From: Agrobacterium cavarae | GTDB taxonomy: Bacteria; Pseudomonadota; Alphaproteobacteria; Rhizobiales; Rhizobiaceae | NCBI RefSeq assembly: GCF_004310285.1 | Contig: NZ_SISF01000032.1 | Span: forward strand, 1-64,000 | Direction of reading: 5' to 3' | DNA length: 64,000 bases | In this document: positions 23,510 through 33,317 of the stretch, one piece after another | How the letters are laid out: each line of letters opens with the position of its first letter | Position numbering within the stretch: the stretch's first letter is position 1 | Translations under genes and position numbers: made by a program | Notes under the pieces: model-generated | Databases searched by the model: none | The model's input: only the letters and a program-made list of their open reading frames with translations | What the model was told of the DNA's origin: nothing

Positions 23510-23769
23510 GGCTGGAGGCCTCACGGCGCGCGGCAGGAGCACATTCATTTTCCAGGAGGACGGTTGTCACAAGCGGCAGACAATACCAAGGCTTGAGACC
23601 ACAAATCAAAACGCAATCCATCGGCGCCTCGACATCACATTGCGAGACGTCGATCGTATTGAAAACAGCAAGCGCAGCAGAACACGCTTAACGTTCACAT
23701 ACGCTCACCAGAGAAATTTCAACAATGTAAGGGAAATTACAAATCCAGACAAATCAGTGATTTGTCGAA

Positions 23770-23846
<77 letters not shown>

Positions 23847-24099
23847 CCGATGTCGTGAGCGGGGAGATACACGGTTACCGCAGACCCTGCAACAGCTAAA
23901 ATCACCTTTTCGTTTGTTTTTTTCTCAATCGGCTTAGCCGTCCCTGATTGTGGGACGGGATGCAGGTGGCAGGAAGATTACGAAGTTTTCACTTCACCCA
24001 CCCTTCCAGCCGTGCGATCCAGCAGACGTATTTTAGCAGTTGCAGTAGCTTCCTCAGATAGCCACCTATCAAGGCACAACTTCTGCAATCTCTCAGACA

Positions 24100-25404
24100 A
24101 TGGGAATGAACCACTTGGACGCCAGTAGCGAGAAAACGACCAGCCAGAAAGCGAAACCCGATCTTCGCGACATTCTGGTGTCTTCGAAAACCGGAAAAAA
24201 GAAATCCAGGCGTTCGCTCTATATCCTTCTCGCGCTGCTGATGATTGCTGGCGCGGCGACCTACTATTTTGCCTTTGCCGGTGCTCGGGTCGCCTACACC
24301 TACACGACGCAGGAAGCAAAGCGCGGCGATCTCTCCGTCATTGTTACCTCCACCGGTTCGGTGCAGCCCACCGACCAGGTGGATATATCGAGCGAGCTCT
24401 CCGGCACGATCCGCAAGGTCAACGTCACCTTTAACAGTCCGGTGAAAGCGGGCGACATTCTGGCTGAACTCGACACCAACAAACTTGAGGCCGATGTGCA
24501 GAGCGCGCGCGCCAAGCTTGCTTCCGCCAGAGCCAATGTCGCAAAAGCGAAAGCCGATCTCGGCTCGGCCAACACATCGCTGGAGCGGCTGAGATCGCTG
24601 GTGCAGAACCGCGTCTCCAGTCAGCAGGATCTCGATGCGGCGCAGTTCAACCGCGATGCGGCTGCGGCAACGCTGGAAGTCAATGAAGCGACGGTGCTTT
24701 CATCGGAGGCCGATCTGCGACTTGCGGAAGTCAATCTCAGCAAGGCGAAGATTGTGTCTCCGATCGATGGCGTGATCCTGACGCGCGATGTCGATCCCGG
24801 TGCGACCGTGGCATCGTCCTTGAATGCGCCGGTGCTTTTTACCATCGCCGGGGATCTGCGCCGCATGGAGCTTCAGGTCTCGATCGATGAGGCGGATGTC
24901 GGCAAGGTAGAGGCTGGTCAGGAGGCCACCTTCAATGTGGATGCCTATCCCGAGCGCCGTTTCCCGGCGAAAATCGAAACCGTTCGTTTTGCGTCAGAAA
25001 CCGTCTCCAACGTCGTGACCTATAAGGGTATTCTGACCGTGGATAATGCCGAACTCCTGCTGCGCCCTGGCATGACGGCAACCGCCAATATCGTGGTCGA
25101 ACATGTGAAGGATGCACTGCTGGTGCCCAACGCGGCCCTGCGCTACACCCCACCGCGGGAGAACGCTTCGCGCGGCGGCGGGCTGATGAGCCTTTTCCGC
25201 CCTCCGCGCATGAACCGCTCGCGCGGCAGCGGTGCCGAGCAGGCCGCGGCTGGCAAGCGTGAGGTTTGGGTTCTGCGCAACGGCACGCCTGTCAGCGTCT
25301 CGGTCCAGACAGGCTCCACCGACGGCCAGTTCACCGCCGTGACCTCGGACGAGTTGAAGCCCGGCGACCAGGTGATCACCGACGCAACCCAACGCAGCAG
25401 CTAG
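24100..25404 (+). CDS. Periplasmic adaptor of a MacAB-like efflux pump
   Basis: Membrane fusion protein of 434 residues. A basic cytoplasmic N-terminus is followed by one membrane anchor at about residues 40-61 (LYILLALLMIAGAATYYFAF). Then come the split lipoyl domain (SELSGTIRKVNVTFNSPVKA ... KAKIVSPIDGVILTRDVDPG), a long alpha-helical hairpin between (VQSARAKLASARANVAKAKA), and beta-barrel and membrane-proximal domains (LLRPGMTATANIVVE). It bridges the MacB-like permease to an outer-membrane channel. A Gly/Arg/Ser-rich loop (residues about 355-385) is inserted near the C-terminus. First gene of a three-gene operon. Confidence 0.88.
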   Translation: MGMNHLDASSEKTTSQKAKPDLRDILVSSKTGKKKSRRSLYILLALLMIAGAATYYFAFAGARVAYTYTTQEAKRGDLSVIVTSTGSVQPTDQVDISSELSGTIRKVNVTFNSPVKAGDILAELDTNKLEADVQSARAKLASARANVAKAKADLGSANTSLERLRSLVQNRVSSQQDLDAAQFNRDAAAATLEVNEATVLSSEADLRLAEVNLSKAKIVSPIDGVILTRDVDPGATVASSLNAPVLFTIAGDLRRMELQVSIDEADVGKVEAGQEATFNVDAYPERRFPAKIETVRFASETVSNVVTYKGILTVDNAELLLRPGMTATANIVVEHVKDALLVPNAALRYTPPRENASRGGGLMSLFRPPRMNRSRGSGAEQAAAGKREVWVLRNGTPVSVSVQTGSTDGQFTAVTSDELKPGDQVITDATQRSS

Positions 25405-25418
25405 GCGGGAGTGGAAGC

Positions 25419-26141
25419 ATGAGCGCACCGCCTCTGATCGAGTTCCGCGATGTCGTGAAGCAATATGGTAAAGGCGAAGCGGCCATTCGGGCCCTGGACG
25501 GCGTCAGCCTGTCGATCAATGAACACGACTTCGTTGCCATCATGGGACCATCCGGCTCAGGCAAGTCCACCTCGATGAACATCATCGGCTGCCTGGATAC
25601 GCCCACATCGGGAGAATATCTGTTTCAGGGCGTGCCCACCAGCGGCTTTGACAATGAGCACCTGACGTTGCTTCGCCGCCACATGCTGGGTTTTGTCTTT
25701 CAAGGCTTCAACCTTTTGTCGCGCACCTCGGCTGTCGAAAATGTCGAGTTGCCTTTGATCTATCGCGGCATGAAATCCGCTGAACGGCGAGCGCTTGCCA
25801 TGGAGGCCCTGGCGCAGGTGGGGCTGAAGGGGCGTGAAAACCACACCACGCAGGAGCTGTCCGGTGGGCAGCAGCAGCGCGTGGCAATCGCCCGTGCCAT
25901 CGTCACCAAGCCGGCCTTGCTTCTTGCCGACGAGCCGACAGGTAATCTCGACACCAAAACCAGCATCGAGATCATGGATCTGATCACCTCGCTCAATCGC
26001 GATCGCGGCATCACCGTCGTGATGGTGACCCATGAAGAGGATATCGCCGCCCATGCCAAGCGCCTGCTGCGCTTCGTCGATGGCCGTCTGGGTTCGGACA
26101 GCGCCGTCGAGCATGGAATGGAGGCCACCGATGTTCTTTGA
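25419..26141 (+). CDS. ABC ATPase of a MacB/LolD-type system
   Basis: ATPase of 240 residues. Walker A is GPSGSGKST. The family mark [12 protein letters not shown] follows, then [20 protein letters not shown], signature [15 protein letters not shown], Walker [12 protein letters not shown] and H-loop MVTHEED. Start ATG 25419 lies 14 bases after the adaptor stop with GGGAG upstream. The 3' end overlaps the permease gene by 11 bases. It powers mechanotransmission in the tripartite exporter; substrate (macrolide, peptide, siderophore) unknown. Confidence 0.9.
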   Translation: MSAPPLIEFRDVVKQYGKGEAAIRALDGVSLSINEHDFVAIMGPSGSGKSTSMNIIGCLDTPTSGEYLFQGVPTSGFDNEHLTLLRRHMLGFVFQGFNLLSRTSAVENVELPLIYRGMKSAERRALAMEALAQVGLKGRENHTTQELSGGQQQRVAIARAIVTKPALLLADEPTGNLDTKTSIEIMDLITSLNRDRGITVVMVTHEEDIAAHAKRLLRFVDGRLGSDSAVEHGMEATDVL

Positions 26142-27339
26142 GACCGTCAGGCTCGCCATGCGCGCCATCAGCCGCAACATGCTGCGCTCCTTCCTCACCG
26201 TGCTCGGCGTCGTTATCGGTGTGGCAGCGGTCATCGCCATGGTCACCATCGGCAATGGCACGACGGAGCAGGTAAAGTCTGAGCTTTCTCGCCTCGGCAC
26301 CAATATGCTTTTCGTCAGGCCTGGACAATTCGGCCCTGGCCGCGCCAGTGTCGATGCCAAACGCTTCACTGATAGCGACGTACAGGCCATCCGCGACCAG
26401 ATCAGCGGTGTGCGGGCTGTCGCGCCGTTAAACCGGTCATCTGCGGCAACGGTCATTTATGGCGGCAAGAACCACCAGACGAGCGTCGTCGGCACAACCA
26501 ACGACTATCTGATCGCGCAGGACTGGACGATAGCGCTAGGCCGCGAGTTTCTGCCCGCTGAAGATCGCGGGGGACAGATCGGCTGCATCATCGGTGAAAC
26601 CGTTCGACAGGAACTGTTCGGATCGTCCGATCCGGTGGGACAGACGATCCGTGTGAGCAACATCTCCTGCCCGGTCATCGCTGTTCTGGGGCGCAAAGGG
26701 CAATCAGGTCTCGGCGATGATCAGGATGACACCGTGATCATGCCGCTGAAAATTCATCAGCGTCGCATTGGCGGTACGACGACGATCTCCTCCATTATGG
26801 TCTCCGCCCAGGATGGAGTCTCGACTGCAAAAGTGCAGTCCGACCTGGAAAATCTGCTGCGCGAGCGCCGGCGCATCGGGCTTGGCCGCCAGGACGATTT
26901 CACTGTCAACGACATGGCGCAGATCGCGTCTGCCATGACCGGTACCACCACCCTTTTGACGGGGTTGCTCGGCGCTGTCGCCGCCGTCAGTCTTCTGGTC
27001 GGCGGGATCGGCATCATGAACATCATGCTGGTTTCAGTAACGGAACGAACGCGCGAGATCGGCATCCGTCTTGCCATCGGCGCTCTGGAAAAGCAGGTTC
27101 TGACACAGTTCCTCGTCGAGGCCGTCATGCTTTCGGCCTTCGGCGGGATCGCGGGGATTTTGACAGGCCTTGGCCTGGCCTATGCAGTCGTCAGCTTCCT
27201 TGGCGTGCCCTTCGTCACCAGCCCGGTGATCATCGCCGTCGCCTTCGCCTTCTCGGCCGCCATCGGCGTGGTGTTCGGCTATTTTCCGGCTCGCCGTGCC
27301 GCAAGCCTCAGCCCTATCGAGGCATTGCGCCACGAGTAA
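26131..27339 (+). CDS. MacB-type ABC permease
   Basis: Membrane protein of 402 residues in the MacB/FtsX family. The first membrane helix is at about residues 20-42 ([20 protein letters not shown]), then a large periplasmic domain (residues about 50-270), then three helices at the C-terminus ([60 protein letters not shown]). It closes with the typical [20 protein letters not shown] 26131 lies within the end of the ATPase gene behind GGAGG, so translation is coupled. Here permease and ATPase are separate, whereas E. coli MacB is fused. Confidence 0.9.
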   Translation: MFFETVRLAMRAISRNMLRSFLTVLGVVIGVAAVIAMVTIGNGTTEQVKSELSRLGTNMLFVRPGQFGPGRASVDAKRFTDSDVQAIRDQISGVRAVAPLNRSSAATVIYGGKNHQTSVVGTTNDYLIAQDWTIALGREFLPAEDRGGQIGCIIGETVRQELFGSSDPVGQTIRVSNISCPVIAVLGRKGQSGLGDDQDDTVIMPLKIHQRRIGGTTTISSIMVSAQDGVSTAKVQSDLENLLRERRRIGLGRQDDFTVNDMAQIASAMTGTTTLLTGLLGAVAAVSLLVGGIGIMNIMLVSVTERTREIGIRLAIGALEKQVLTQFLVEAVMLSAFGGIAGILTGLGLAYAVVSFLGVPFVTSPVIIAVAFAFSAAIGVVFGYFPARRAASLSPIEALRHE

Positions 27340-27412
27340 CGAGGCTGTCGAACTTGCTGAAGCGCCCTGCGCTCCCCATATGCAAACGAGCGAGAGTTAA
27401 GGGAGTTGGACC

Positions 27413-27895
27413 GTGAGCGTTGCGTTTGTGAAAGAAGAGAGTGCGGAAACTGCAGCGGAAACCCAGCTGCCGGATCGCCCTGTCTCGCAACATCCCAACC
27501 TCGTCACCGAAGCAGGTCTCAAGCTCCTTGAAGAACAGATGAAAGCTGCCCGCGCCGCGCATGAGATCGCCAATGCCGTGGAGGACGTGAACGAACGCCG
27601 GCGCCAGATCGCGCCACATCTGCGCGATATCCGCTATCTGGCGGAGCGGCTGCGCACCGCGCAGGTTATGCCCGCACCCGAGGCAAACGATAGTGTCTCC
27701 TTCGGAAGTACCGTGACCTTCACGCGTGAAGATGGCCGCGTGCAATCCTACCGTATCGTCGGCGAAGATGAGGCAGACCCGAAGGCCGGGTCCATTTCCT
27801 ATGTTTCCCCCGTCGCTCGCGCTCTCAACGGCAAGGTCGTTGGTGATATTGTCACGGTCGGCGAGCAAGAGTTGGAAATTACAGCCATTCAATAA
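27413..27895 (+). CDS. GreA/GreB-family transcription factor
   Basis: Protein of 160 residues with GTG start (GGGAG upstream). N-terminal helices (LVTEAGLKLLEEQMKAARAA ... RRRQIAPHLRDIRYLAERLR) resemble the coiled coil of Gre factors, and the C-terminal domain is typical: VSFGSTVTFTREDGRVQSYR, IVGEDEADPKAGSISYVSPV, ARALNGKVVGD. Such factors enter the RNA polymerase secondary channel; paralogues of canonical GreA may act as anti-cleavage or regulatory factors. It differs from main GreA in having an N-terminal extension, so it is probably a second Gre-type protein. Confidence 0.82.
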   Translation: MSVAFVKEESAETAAETQLPDRPVSQHPNLVTEAGLKLLEEQMKAARAAHEIANAVEDVNERRRQIAPHLRDIRYLAERLRTAQVMPAPEANDSVSFGSTVTFTREDGRVQSYRIVGEDEADPKAGSISYVSPVARALNGKVVGDIVTVGEQELEITAIQ

Positions 27896-27970
27896 GCCGC
27901 CAGTTGCAGCAGGTCGAAATAACGGGTAACTGCCCGGTTACTTGACTTTCAGCAAAAGGTTTACTGCGCC

Positions 27971-28906
27971 ATGGCGGTGGAATTCCTCGTCACCCATTCC
28001 GGCGGCTTCCATGCCGATGAACTGCTCTCCAGCGTCATTCTCACCCGGCTTTATCCGACGGCCAAGATCGTTCGCAGCCGCGCGCCGGAGTGGATCACCC
28101 CTGCGCAAGACCGGGTCATCTATGATGTTGGCGGCGCCTATGATGCCGAGGCGCAGATTTTCGATCACCACCAGCGCGGCGCGCCGCTGCGTGACGATGG
28201 TCAGCCCTACAGTTCATTTGGCCTTGTATGGAAACACTACGGTCGAGATTATCTCACCGCGCTTGGCGTTGCTGGCGCCGATATCGAAAACGTCCACGCG
28301 TCTTTCGACAAGAGCTTTGTGCTACCGATCGACCTTACCGACAATGGGGCGCTGAGCCCGGCCATTGCCGGCGAGCTTGCCGGTCTCACCTTGCCGTCTC
28401 TTTTGGAAACCTTAAAACCTTCATTCGACAACCGTGAACCAGGTGCTGACGACGCAGCCTTCCATAGCGCGCTTGCGATTGCTCGCTCTTTTGTCGAAGC
28501 CGGCATCGAGAAGAAGGCCGCAAAGCTGCGGGCAGAAACGCTCGTTCTCAAAGCCATAGAGCGCACCGGCGAAAGCCGTATCCTGGAATTGCCGATCGGC
28601 ATGCCTTTCAGACCAGCGATCGTCAAGGCCGGTGCGGATCATCTGCTCTTCGTCGTTCATCCCCGTGACAAGGACTGGTGCGTCACAGGCATCCGCCGCG
28701 CGGAAGAAGGCTTCGAGCTTCGCGCCGATCTGCCGGTCTCTTGGGCTGGCTTGACCAATGGCGATCTTGAGCAGGCGAGCGGGGTTGAAGGCGCAACCTT
28801 CTGTCACAATGGTCGCTTTATCGCGGCTGCAAAGACGCGCGAAGCGGCAATGACGATGGCGGAAATCGCCACACAGGAAGCCCTGTTAGAGGAGCAATCC
28901 GCTTAA
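27971..28906 (+). CDS. MYG1-family metal-dependent hydrolase
   Basis: Protein of 311 residues of the MYG1 family (UPF0160), related to DHH phosphoesterases. The N-terminal metal-binding motif is THSGGFHADELLSSVILTRL; then VIYDVGGAYDAE, FDHHQRGAP and SSFGLVWKHYG. The C-terminal half carries HPRDKDWCVTGIRR and SWAGLTNGDLEQASGV, then ATFCHNGRFIAAA. Eukaryotic MYG1 is a 3'-5' RNA exonuclease; bacterial function is not established. It follows the Gre-family gene on the same strand and converges on sufA. Confidence 0.85.
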   Translation: MAVEFLVTHSGGFHADELLSSVILTRLYPTAKIVRSRAPEWITPAQDRVIYDVGGAYDAEAQIFDHHQRGAPLRDDGQPYSSFGLVWKHYGRDYLTALGVAGADIENVHASFDKSFVLPIDLTDNGALSPAIAGELAGLTLPSLLETLKPSFDNREPGADDAAFHSALAIARSFVEAGIEKKAAKLRAETLVLKAIERTGESRILELPIGMPFRPAIVKAGADHLLFVVHPRDKDWCVTGIRRAEEGFELRADLPVSWAGLTNGDLEQASGVEGATFCHNGRFIAAAKTREAAMTMAEIATQEALLEEQSA

Positions 28907-28932
28907 ATACCGTCTTTGGAAAATGAAGTGTC

Positions 28933-28956
28933 GCGGTGCTTGGGAACAAGCACCGC
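28933..28956. terminator. Hairpin between convergent MYG1 and suf operon ends
   Basis: Perfect 10-bp stem GCGGTGCTTG / CAAGCACCGC with a GGAA tetraloop in the 68-base gap between the converging genes. Little T run, so possibly a factor-assisted bidirectional terminator or 3'-end stabiliser. Confidence 0.6.
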
Positions 28957-28974
28957 AATGCAAACAGGCATTTC

Positions 28975-29364
28975 TCAGACGCTAGCCTCAGCTTCACGCT
29001 GCTTGGCCAGCATGGCAAGATCTGCGGCCTTCAGTTCGACGGACTCGCCGCAGCCGCATGCCGATGTCTGGTTCGGATTGTTGAAGGTAAAGCCGGAGCG
29101 CATCTTGGTGACTTCGAAATCCATCTGCGTGCCGAGCAGGTAGAGCACGGCGGATGGCTGAATCCAGACCTTTGCACCATCATGCTCGATCAGGTCGTCC
29201 TTGGCATCAGGCTCGGTTACGAGATCGATGGTATATTCCATCCCGGCGCAGCCGCCTTTTTTGATCCCGACGCGCACGCCCTTGGCCTCAGCGCCGGAAT
29301 TATCGACGATCGCCTTGACGCGAGAGGCCGCAGCCTCCGTCATTGTCATCACTGCAAAGCCCAT
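28975..29364 (-). CDS. sufA: A-type Fe-S carrier SufA
   Basis: HesB/IscA-type scaffold/carrier of 129 residues that accepts Fe-S clusters and passes them to apo-proteins. The three conserved cysteines are present: Cys39 (KKGGCAGMEY) and the C-terminal pair Cys103 and Cys105 (SACGCGESVEL). The start ATG 29364 follows AAGGAG at ten bases; internal ATGs at residues 6 and 8 are alternatives. Last gene of the suf operon, 110 bases after sufT. Confidence 0.9.
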   Translation of the reverse strand: MGFAVMTMTEAAASRVKAIVDNSGAEAKGVRVGIKKGGCAGMEYTIDLVTEPDAKDDLIEHDGAKVWIQPSAVLYLLGTQMDFEVTKMRSGFTFNNPNQTSACGCGESVELKAADLAMLAKQREAEASV

Positions 29365-29474
29365 GGGCTCATCACTCCTTCGACAGTCGGGTTCAAGGCC
29401 CGATGTTTATGGACTTAAATCTAGTCCTGCGTCGAGACGGTATCAAGGGTTGTCGATTGTGCAATCGACGGCGC

Positions 29475-29882
29475 TCAGTACCAGCCCACCGCAACCTGCG
29501 CTTCTTCCGACATGCGATCCGGCGTCCATGGCGGATCGAAGGTCATTTCGACCGTTACGCCGGACACGCCCTCGACGGCGCCAACCGCGTTTTCCACCCA
29601 GCCCGGCATTTCTCCGGCCACAGGGCAGCCGGGTGCAGTCAGCGTCATGACGATCTTGACCATCCGGTCGTCTTCGATGTCGATCTTGTAGATGAGACCA
29701 AGTTCGAAAATATCGGCGGGAATTTCCGGATCGTAGATGGTCTTCAGCGCGGCGACGACGTCGTCGCTGAGCCGCGCCAGCTCATCCGGGGAGATGCTGG
29801 AGGTCTTGGCAGGGGCTTGCACAGCCTCTTCTGCAGGCGATTGTGCCAGATCCTGCAGCTGTTCGGTCGTATCGGTGCTCAT
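29475..29882 (-). CDS. sufT: SufT/MIP18-like Fe-S maturation factor
   Basis: Protein of 135 residues, DUF59/MIP18 family, called SufT or sufX in suf operons. A variable, Ala/Glu-rich N-terminus (residues 1-30) is followed by VVAALKTIYDPEIPADIFEL, then GLIYKIDIEDDRMVKIVMTL, then TAPGCPVAGEMPGWVENAVG with the conserved cysteine. It assists Fe-S cluster transfer or maturation of particular targets. ATG 29882 is preceded by GAGGATCAGG. A longer frame on this strand would overlap sufS1 and is not credible. It lies 23 bases after sufS1. Confidence 0.88.
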   Translation of the reverse strand: MSTDTTEQLQDLAQSPAEEAVQAPAKTSSISPDELARLSDDVVAALKTIYDPEIPADIFELGLIYKIDIEDDRMVKIVMTLTAPGCPVAGEMPGWVENAVGAVEGVSGVTVEMTFDPPWTPDRMSEEAQVAVGWY

Positions 29883-29905
29883 GGTCCTGATCCTCAATTT
29901 CGATG

Positions 29906-31159
29906 TCAGGCGAAAAATTTGCGGGCGTAATCGAGTGCTTCGGCCAGCGCATCCACTTCCGCGCGGGTATTGTAAAGCCCGAATGATGCTCGGCATGTGG
30001 AGGTCACGCCGAAGCGTTTCAAGAGTGGCATGGCGCAATGTGTACCGGCGCGCACGGCGACGCCGCGGCGGTCGATGACCATCGAGACATCATGGGCATG
30101 GATGCCTTCAAGCTCAAAGGAGAAGATGCCGCCCTTCCCCGGTGCATTGCCGATGACGCGTAGCGAGTTGATGTCACGCAGACGTTCGGTGGCATAGGCG
30201 GCAAGATCCGCCTCATGTGCAGCGATCGCCGCGCGTCCGAGATTATCCATATAGTCCAGCGCGTAGCCGAGACCAATCGCCTGGACGATCGGCGGCGTGC
30301 CCGCCTCGAAACGGTGCGGCGGCTCGTTATAGGTGATCTCGTCCTCAGAGACGTCGAGGATCATTTCCCCGCCGCCCTGGAAGGGACGCATTTCTTTCAA
30401 CCGGTCGGCCTTGCCGTAGAGAACGCCGATACCCGATGGGCCATAGAGCTTGTGACCCGTCATCACGTACCAGTCGCAATCGATGTCGCGGACATCGACC
30501 GGCATGTGAACCGCACCCTGGCTGCCATCAATCAGCACGGGAATCCCACGCTCGTGGGCAATGCGGCAAATTTCCTTGACCGGCACGATGGTGCCGAGCG
30601 CGTTGGACATATGGGTTATGGCGACGAGCTTGGTGCGCTCCGTCAGGCTTTTTTCGAACGCCTCGACATGAAACGCGCCTTCGTCGTCCACCGGCACCCA
30701 GACGAGCTTGGCGCCCTGCCGCTCGCGAATAAAATGCCAAGGCACGATATTGGAATGGTGCTCCATGATCGAGAGGACGATCTCATCGCCCTCGCCGATC
30801 TTCGGCATGCCGTAGCCATAGGCGACCGTGTTGATCGCCTCGGTGGAGGACTTGGTGAAGACGATTTCATCCACCGAACCGGCATTCAAAAAGCGCCGCA
30901 CCTTTTCGCGCGATGCTTCGTAGGCATCCGTTGCCGCATTGGAGAGAAAATGCAGGCCGCGATGCACATTGGCATATTCGTTGGAATAGGCATGCGACAC
31001 CGCATCGATGACCACCTGCGGCTTCTGCGCGGACGCGCCATTGTCCAGGTAGACAAGCGGCTTGCCATACACCTCACGCGAAAGGATTGGAAAATCCTTG
31101 CGCACGGCCTCGACATCGTAGGGAGCCGCTTTGACGGCGCGTTCGCTGTTATCAGGCAT
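29906..31159 (-). CDS. sufS1: Cysteine desulfurase SufS
   Basis: PLP enzyme of 417 residues that takes sulfur from cysteine for Fe-S assembly (group II, SufS/CsdA type). PLP lysine is Lys237 in MTGHKLYGPSG. Active-site cysteine is Cys375 in VAVRAGTHCAMPLL. The N-terminus carries LVYLDNGASAQKP and VHRGLHFLSNAATDAYE. It usually works with SufE or SufU, neither seen in this window. The gene overlaps the end of sufD by eight bases. One of two cysteine desulfurases in the operon; the other, of NifS/IscS type, is first. Confidence 0.92.
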   Translation of the reverse strand: MPDNSERAVKAAPYDVEAVRKDFPILSREVYGKPLVYLDNGASAQKPQVVIDAVSHAYSNEYANVHRGLHFLSNAATDAYEASREKVRRFLNAGSVDEIVFTKSSTEAINTVAYGYGMPKIGEGDEIVLSIMEHHSNIVPWHFIRERQGAKLVWVPVDDEGAFHVEAFEKSLTERTKLVAITHMSNALGTIVPVKEICRIAHERGIPVLIDGSQGAVHMPVDVRDIDCDWYVMTGHKLYGPSGIGVLYGKADRLKEMRPFQGGGEMILDVSEDEITYNEPPHRFEAGTPPIVQAIGLGYALDYMDNLGRAAIAAHEADLAAYATERLRDINSLRVIGNAPGKGGIFSFELEGIHAHDVSMVIDRRGVAVRAGTHCAMPLLKRFGVTSTCRASFGLYNTRAEVDALAEALDYARKFFA

Positions 31160-32429
31160 GATCTTCCAGCCAGCTGGAGATGATACCTTCCAGCGCCTCT
31201 ACCAGATTGTCGTCTTCCAACTCTTCGACGATGGCCGCGACGAATGCGTTCACCAGCATGGCACGCGCCTTCGCCCGTGGCACGCCACGCGCCATCAGGT
31301 AATAAAGGTGTTCATCGCTGATATCCGCAACCGTTGCGCCATGGCCGCACTGAACGTCGTCTGCGAAGATTTCAAGTTCAGGCTTTGCCGAAAACTCGCC
31401 ATCGTCGGACATCAGCAGGGTGTTGCAGGACATCTTGGCGTCTGTCTTCTGGGCATCGGGCGCGACCCGGATCATACCCTGAAAGATGCCCTTGGCACGA
31501 TCGAAGACAACGTTGCGGAAGATTTCCGTCGAGGTCGTGTTCGGCACGTTGTGGCCGAGAACCATCGTCACATCCGTATGGGTTTCGCCACCCAGCAGGT
31601 TGACGCCACGCACGGAGAGATCGGTGCCCTCACCTTCCACATCGATGCGCAGTTCCTGGCGCACGAGCTTGCCGCCTGCGTTGATGATGAAGAGGCGAAG
31701 ATTGGCGTCTGCGCCAAGCTTGATACGCAACTGAGCCAGATGGGTATCGGCTGCACCCTGCTGCTGCAAAAGGATATAGGTGGCTTCAGCCCCGTCCTGA
31801 ACCTCAAGATCGGTGACATGCGTGACGAGTGCTGCTTCCGCCGTAACCGACAGATGACGCTCGATGATCGTGGCCTTGGAGCTTTTGCCGAAGCGAACTG
31901 GCGAACGGGTGTGAACCTGCCCGGCGCCATGGATCACCTGAAGCTCGAGCGGACGCTCGATCTGGGCCTCATCCGGCACGGTTACCGAGTAACCATCACG
32001 CACGAAGCTGCCATTCAGGCGGCCGATCATGTCGTCCTTGTCAGCCGCTACAAGCGAGCCGGCAGCCGTGCCATCCAGCAGGCTTTCGGCAAAGCTTGCG
32101 ATTTCGAAATCGACGATCTCGGTATCTGCCGACTTGCCGTGGCGTAGATAGGCAACCTGCGATCCAGCAACGGCTGAATCACGCTTCTCGATCACCGGCG
32201 CAGAGGCATCCTCGGGGATGCTGCGCAGCAGGGTTTTCATATCGGTATAGTGCCAGGCTTCGATGCGGCGCGTCGGAAGACCAGCGGTCTTCAGGTCGTC
32301 GAACAGCACGTCGCGCGCAGCAACGACATCGCCATTGCCGGGAAGCTCGGTGAACTTGGCCGTGAAGGCTTCCACCAGTGCGGTTTCCGCAGGTGTCAGC
32401 CGGTTTGTCGTTTGAATATTCATGGACAT
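31152..32429 (-). CDS. sufD: Fe-S assembly scaffold subunit SufD
   Basis: Scaffold protein of 425 residues, partner of SufB in the SufBC2D complex. The right-handed beta-helix is recognisable from repeats such as HVTDLEVQDGAEATYILLQQ and GVNLLGGETHTDVTMVLGHN. The C-terminal core motif DDVQCGHGATVADISDEHLYYLMARGVP (residues about 355-382) includes the conserved histidine that SufD contributes at the SufB interface. ATG 32429 is 18 bases from the sufC stop; an ATG two codons in is also possible. Confidence 0.92.
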   Translation of the reverse strand: MSMNIQTTNRLTPAETALVEAFTAKFTELPGNGDVVAARDVLFDDLKTAGLPTRRIEAWHYTDMKTLLRSIPEDASAPVIEKRDSAVAGSQVAYLRHGKSADTEIVDFEIASFAESLLDGTAAGSLVAADKDDMIGRLNGSFVRDGYSVTVPDEAQIERPLELQVIHGAGQVHTRSPVRFGKSSKATIIERHLSVTAEAALVTHVTDLEVQDGAEATYILLQQQGAADTHLAQLRIKLGADANLRLFIINAGGKLVRQELRIDVEGEGTDLSVRGVNLLGGETHTDVTMVLGHNVPNTTSTEIFRNVVFDRAKGIFQGMIRVAPDAQKTDAKMSCNTLLMSDDGEFSAKPELEIFADDVQCGHGATVADISDEHLYYLMARGVPRAKARAMLVNAFVAAIVEELEDDNLVEALEGIISSWLEDHA

Positions 32430-32447
32430 GGTCTCCTGGCCCTTTGA

Positions 32448-33203
32448 TTAGGCCGCTTCACCGATGATGTCGGCGTAACCATTGTTTTCCAGTTCCAGCG
32501 CCAGTGCCTTGTCGCCCGAACGGATGATCTTGCCCTTATAAAGAACATGGACGCTGTCCGGCACGATGTAATCGAGCAGGCGCTGATAGTGGGTGATGAC
32601 GACGGTCGCACGATCCGGCGACTTCAATGCGTTGACGCCATCGGCAACGATCTTCAGCGCGTCGATGTCGAGACCGGAGTCCGTTTCGTCCAGAACGCAG
32701 AGCTTCGGCTCAAGCAGCGCCATCTGCAGGATTTCCGCGCGCTTCTTCTCACCGCCGGAGAAGCCGACATTGAGCGGACGCTTCAGCATGTCCATGTCGA
32801 TCTTCAGATCGCCAGCTGCTTCCTTCACCTTCTTGATGAAGTCAGGCGTTGTAAGTTCAGCTTCGCCGCGTGCTTTGCGCTGCTCATTCATCGCAACCTT
32901 CAGGAACTGCATGGTCGCAACGCCTGGAATTTCGACCGGATACTGGAAGGCGAGGAAGATGCCCTTGGCAGCGCGTTCGGCAGCGTCCAGCTCCAGAATG
33001 CTCTCGCCATTATAGAGAATGTCGCCCGAGGTCACTTCATAGTCTTCGCGGCCCGAAAGGATATAGGACAGCGTGGACTTGCCGGAGCCGTTAGGACCCA
33101 TGATGGCGGCGACTTCGCCGGCGGCAACCTTCAGGTTCAGACCCTTGATGATCTCGGTTTCGGTATCGGCGATCTTTGCGTGCAGGTCGATGATTTCAAG
33201 CAT
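32448..33203 (-). CDS. sufC: Fe-S assembly ATPase SufC
   Basis: ABC-type ATPase of 251 residues that drives conformational change in SufBD during cluster assembly. Walker A GPNGSGKST is at 36-44, Q-loop LAFQYPVEIPG, signature GFSGGEKKR at about 147-155, and Walker B CVLDETDSGLD, diagnostic for SufC. Unlike the rest of the operon, its distance to the upstream gene is large: 509 bases separate it from sufB, filled by the GIY-YIG unit (33282-33705). Confidence 0.94.
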   Translation of the reverse strand: MLEIIDLHAKIADTETEIIKGLNLKVAAGEVAAIMGPNGSGKSTLSYILSGREDYEVTSGDILYNGESILELDAAERAAKGIFLAFQYPVEIPGVATMQFLKVAMNEQRKARGEAELTTPDFIKKVKEAAGDLKIDMDMLKRPLNVGFSGGEKKRAEILQMALLEPKLCVLDETDSGLDIDALKIVADGVNALKSPDRATVVITHYQRLLDYIVPDSVHVLYKGKIIRSGDKALALELENNGYADIIGEAA

Positions 33204-33281
33204 GTTTCAATTCCTGTTCGTAGTGCGGTTTCAAGGACCGCCTCGTTGGCCGTTCTACCGGCTTAGCTCAACATTTACATC

Positions 33282-33310
33282 CGTCATCCTCGGGCCTGTC
33301 CCGAGGATCT
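33282..33310 (+). repeat. Palindromic repeat, left copy
   Basis: A 29-base unit, CGTCATCCTCGGGC at its left side, built around the inverted repeat ATCCTCGGG (33286-33294) / CCCGAGGAT (33300-33308) with a 5-base loop. It is the inverted copy of 33677-33705 with one mismatch (loop base). It lies seven bases beyond the stop of the GIY-YIG gene. Confidence 0.9.
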
Positions 33311-33317
33311 AATCACG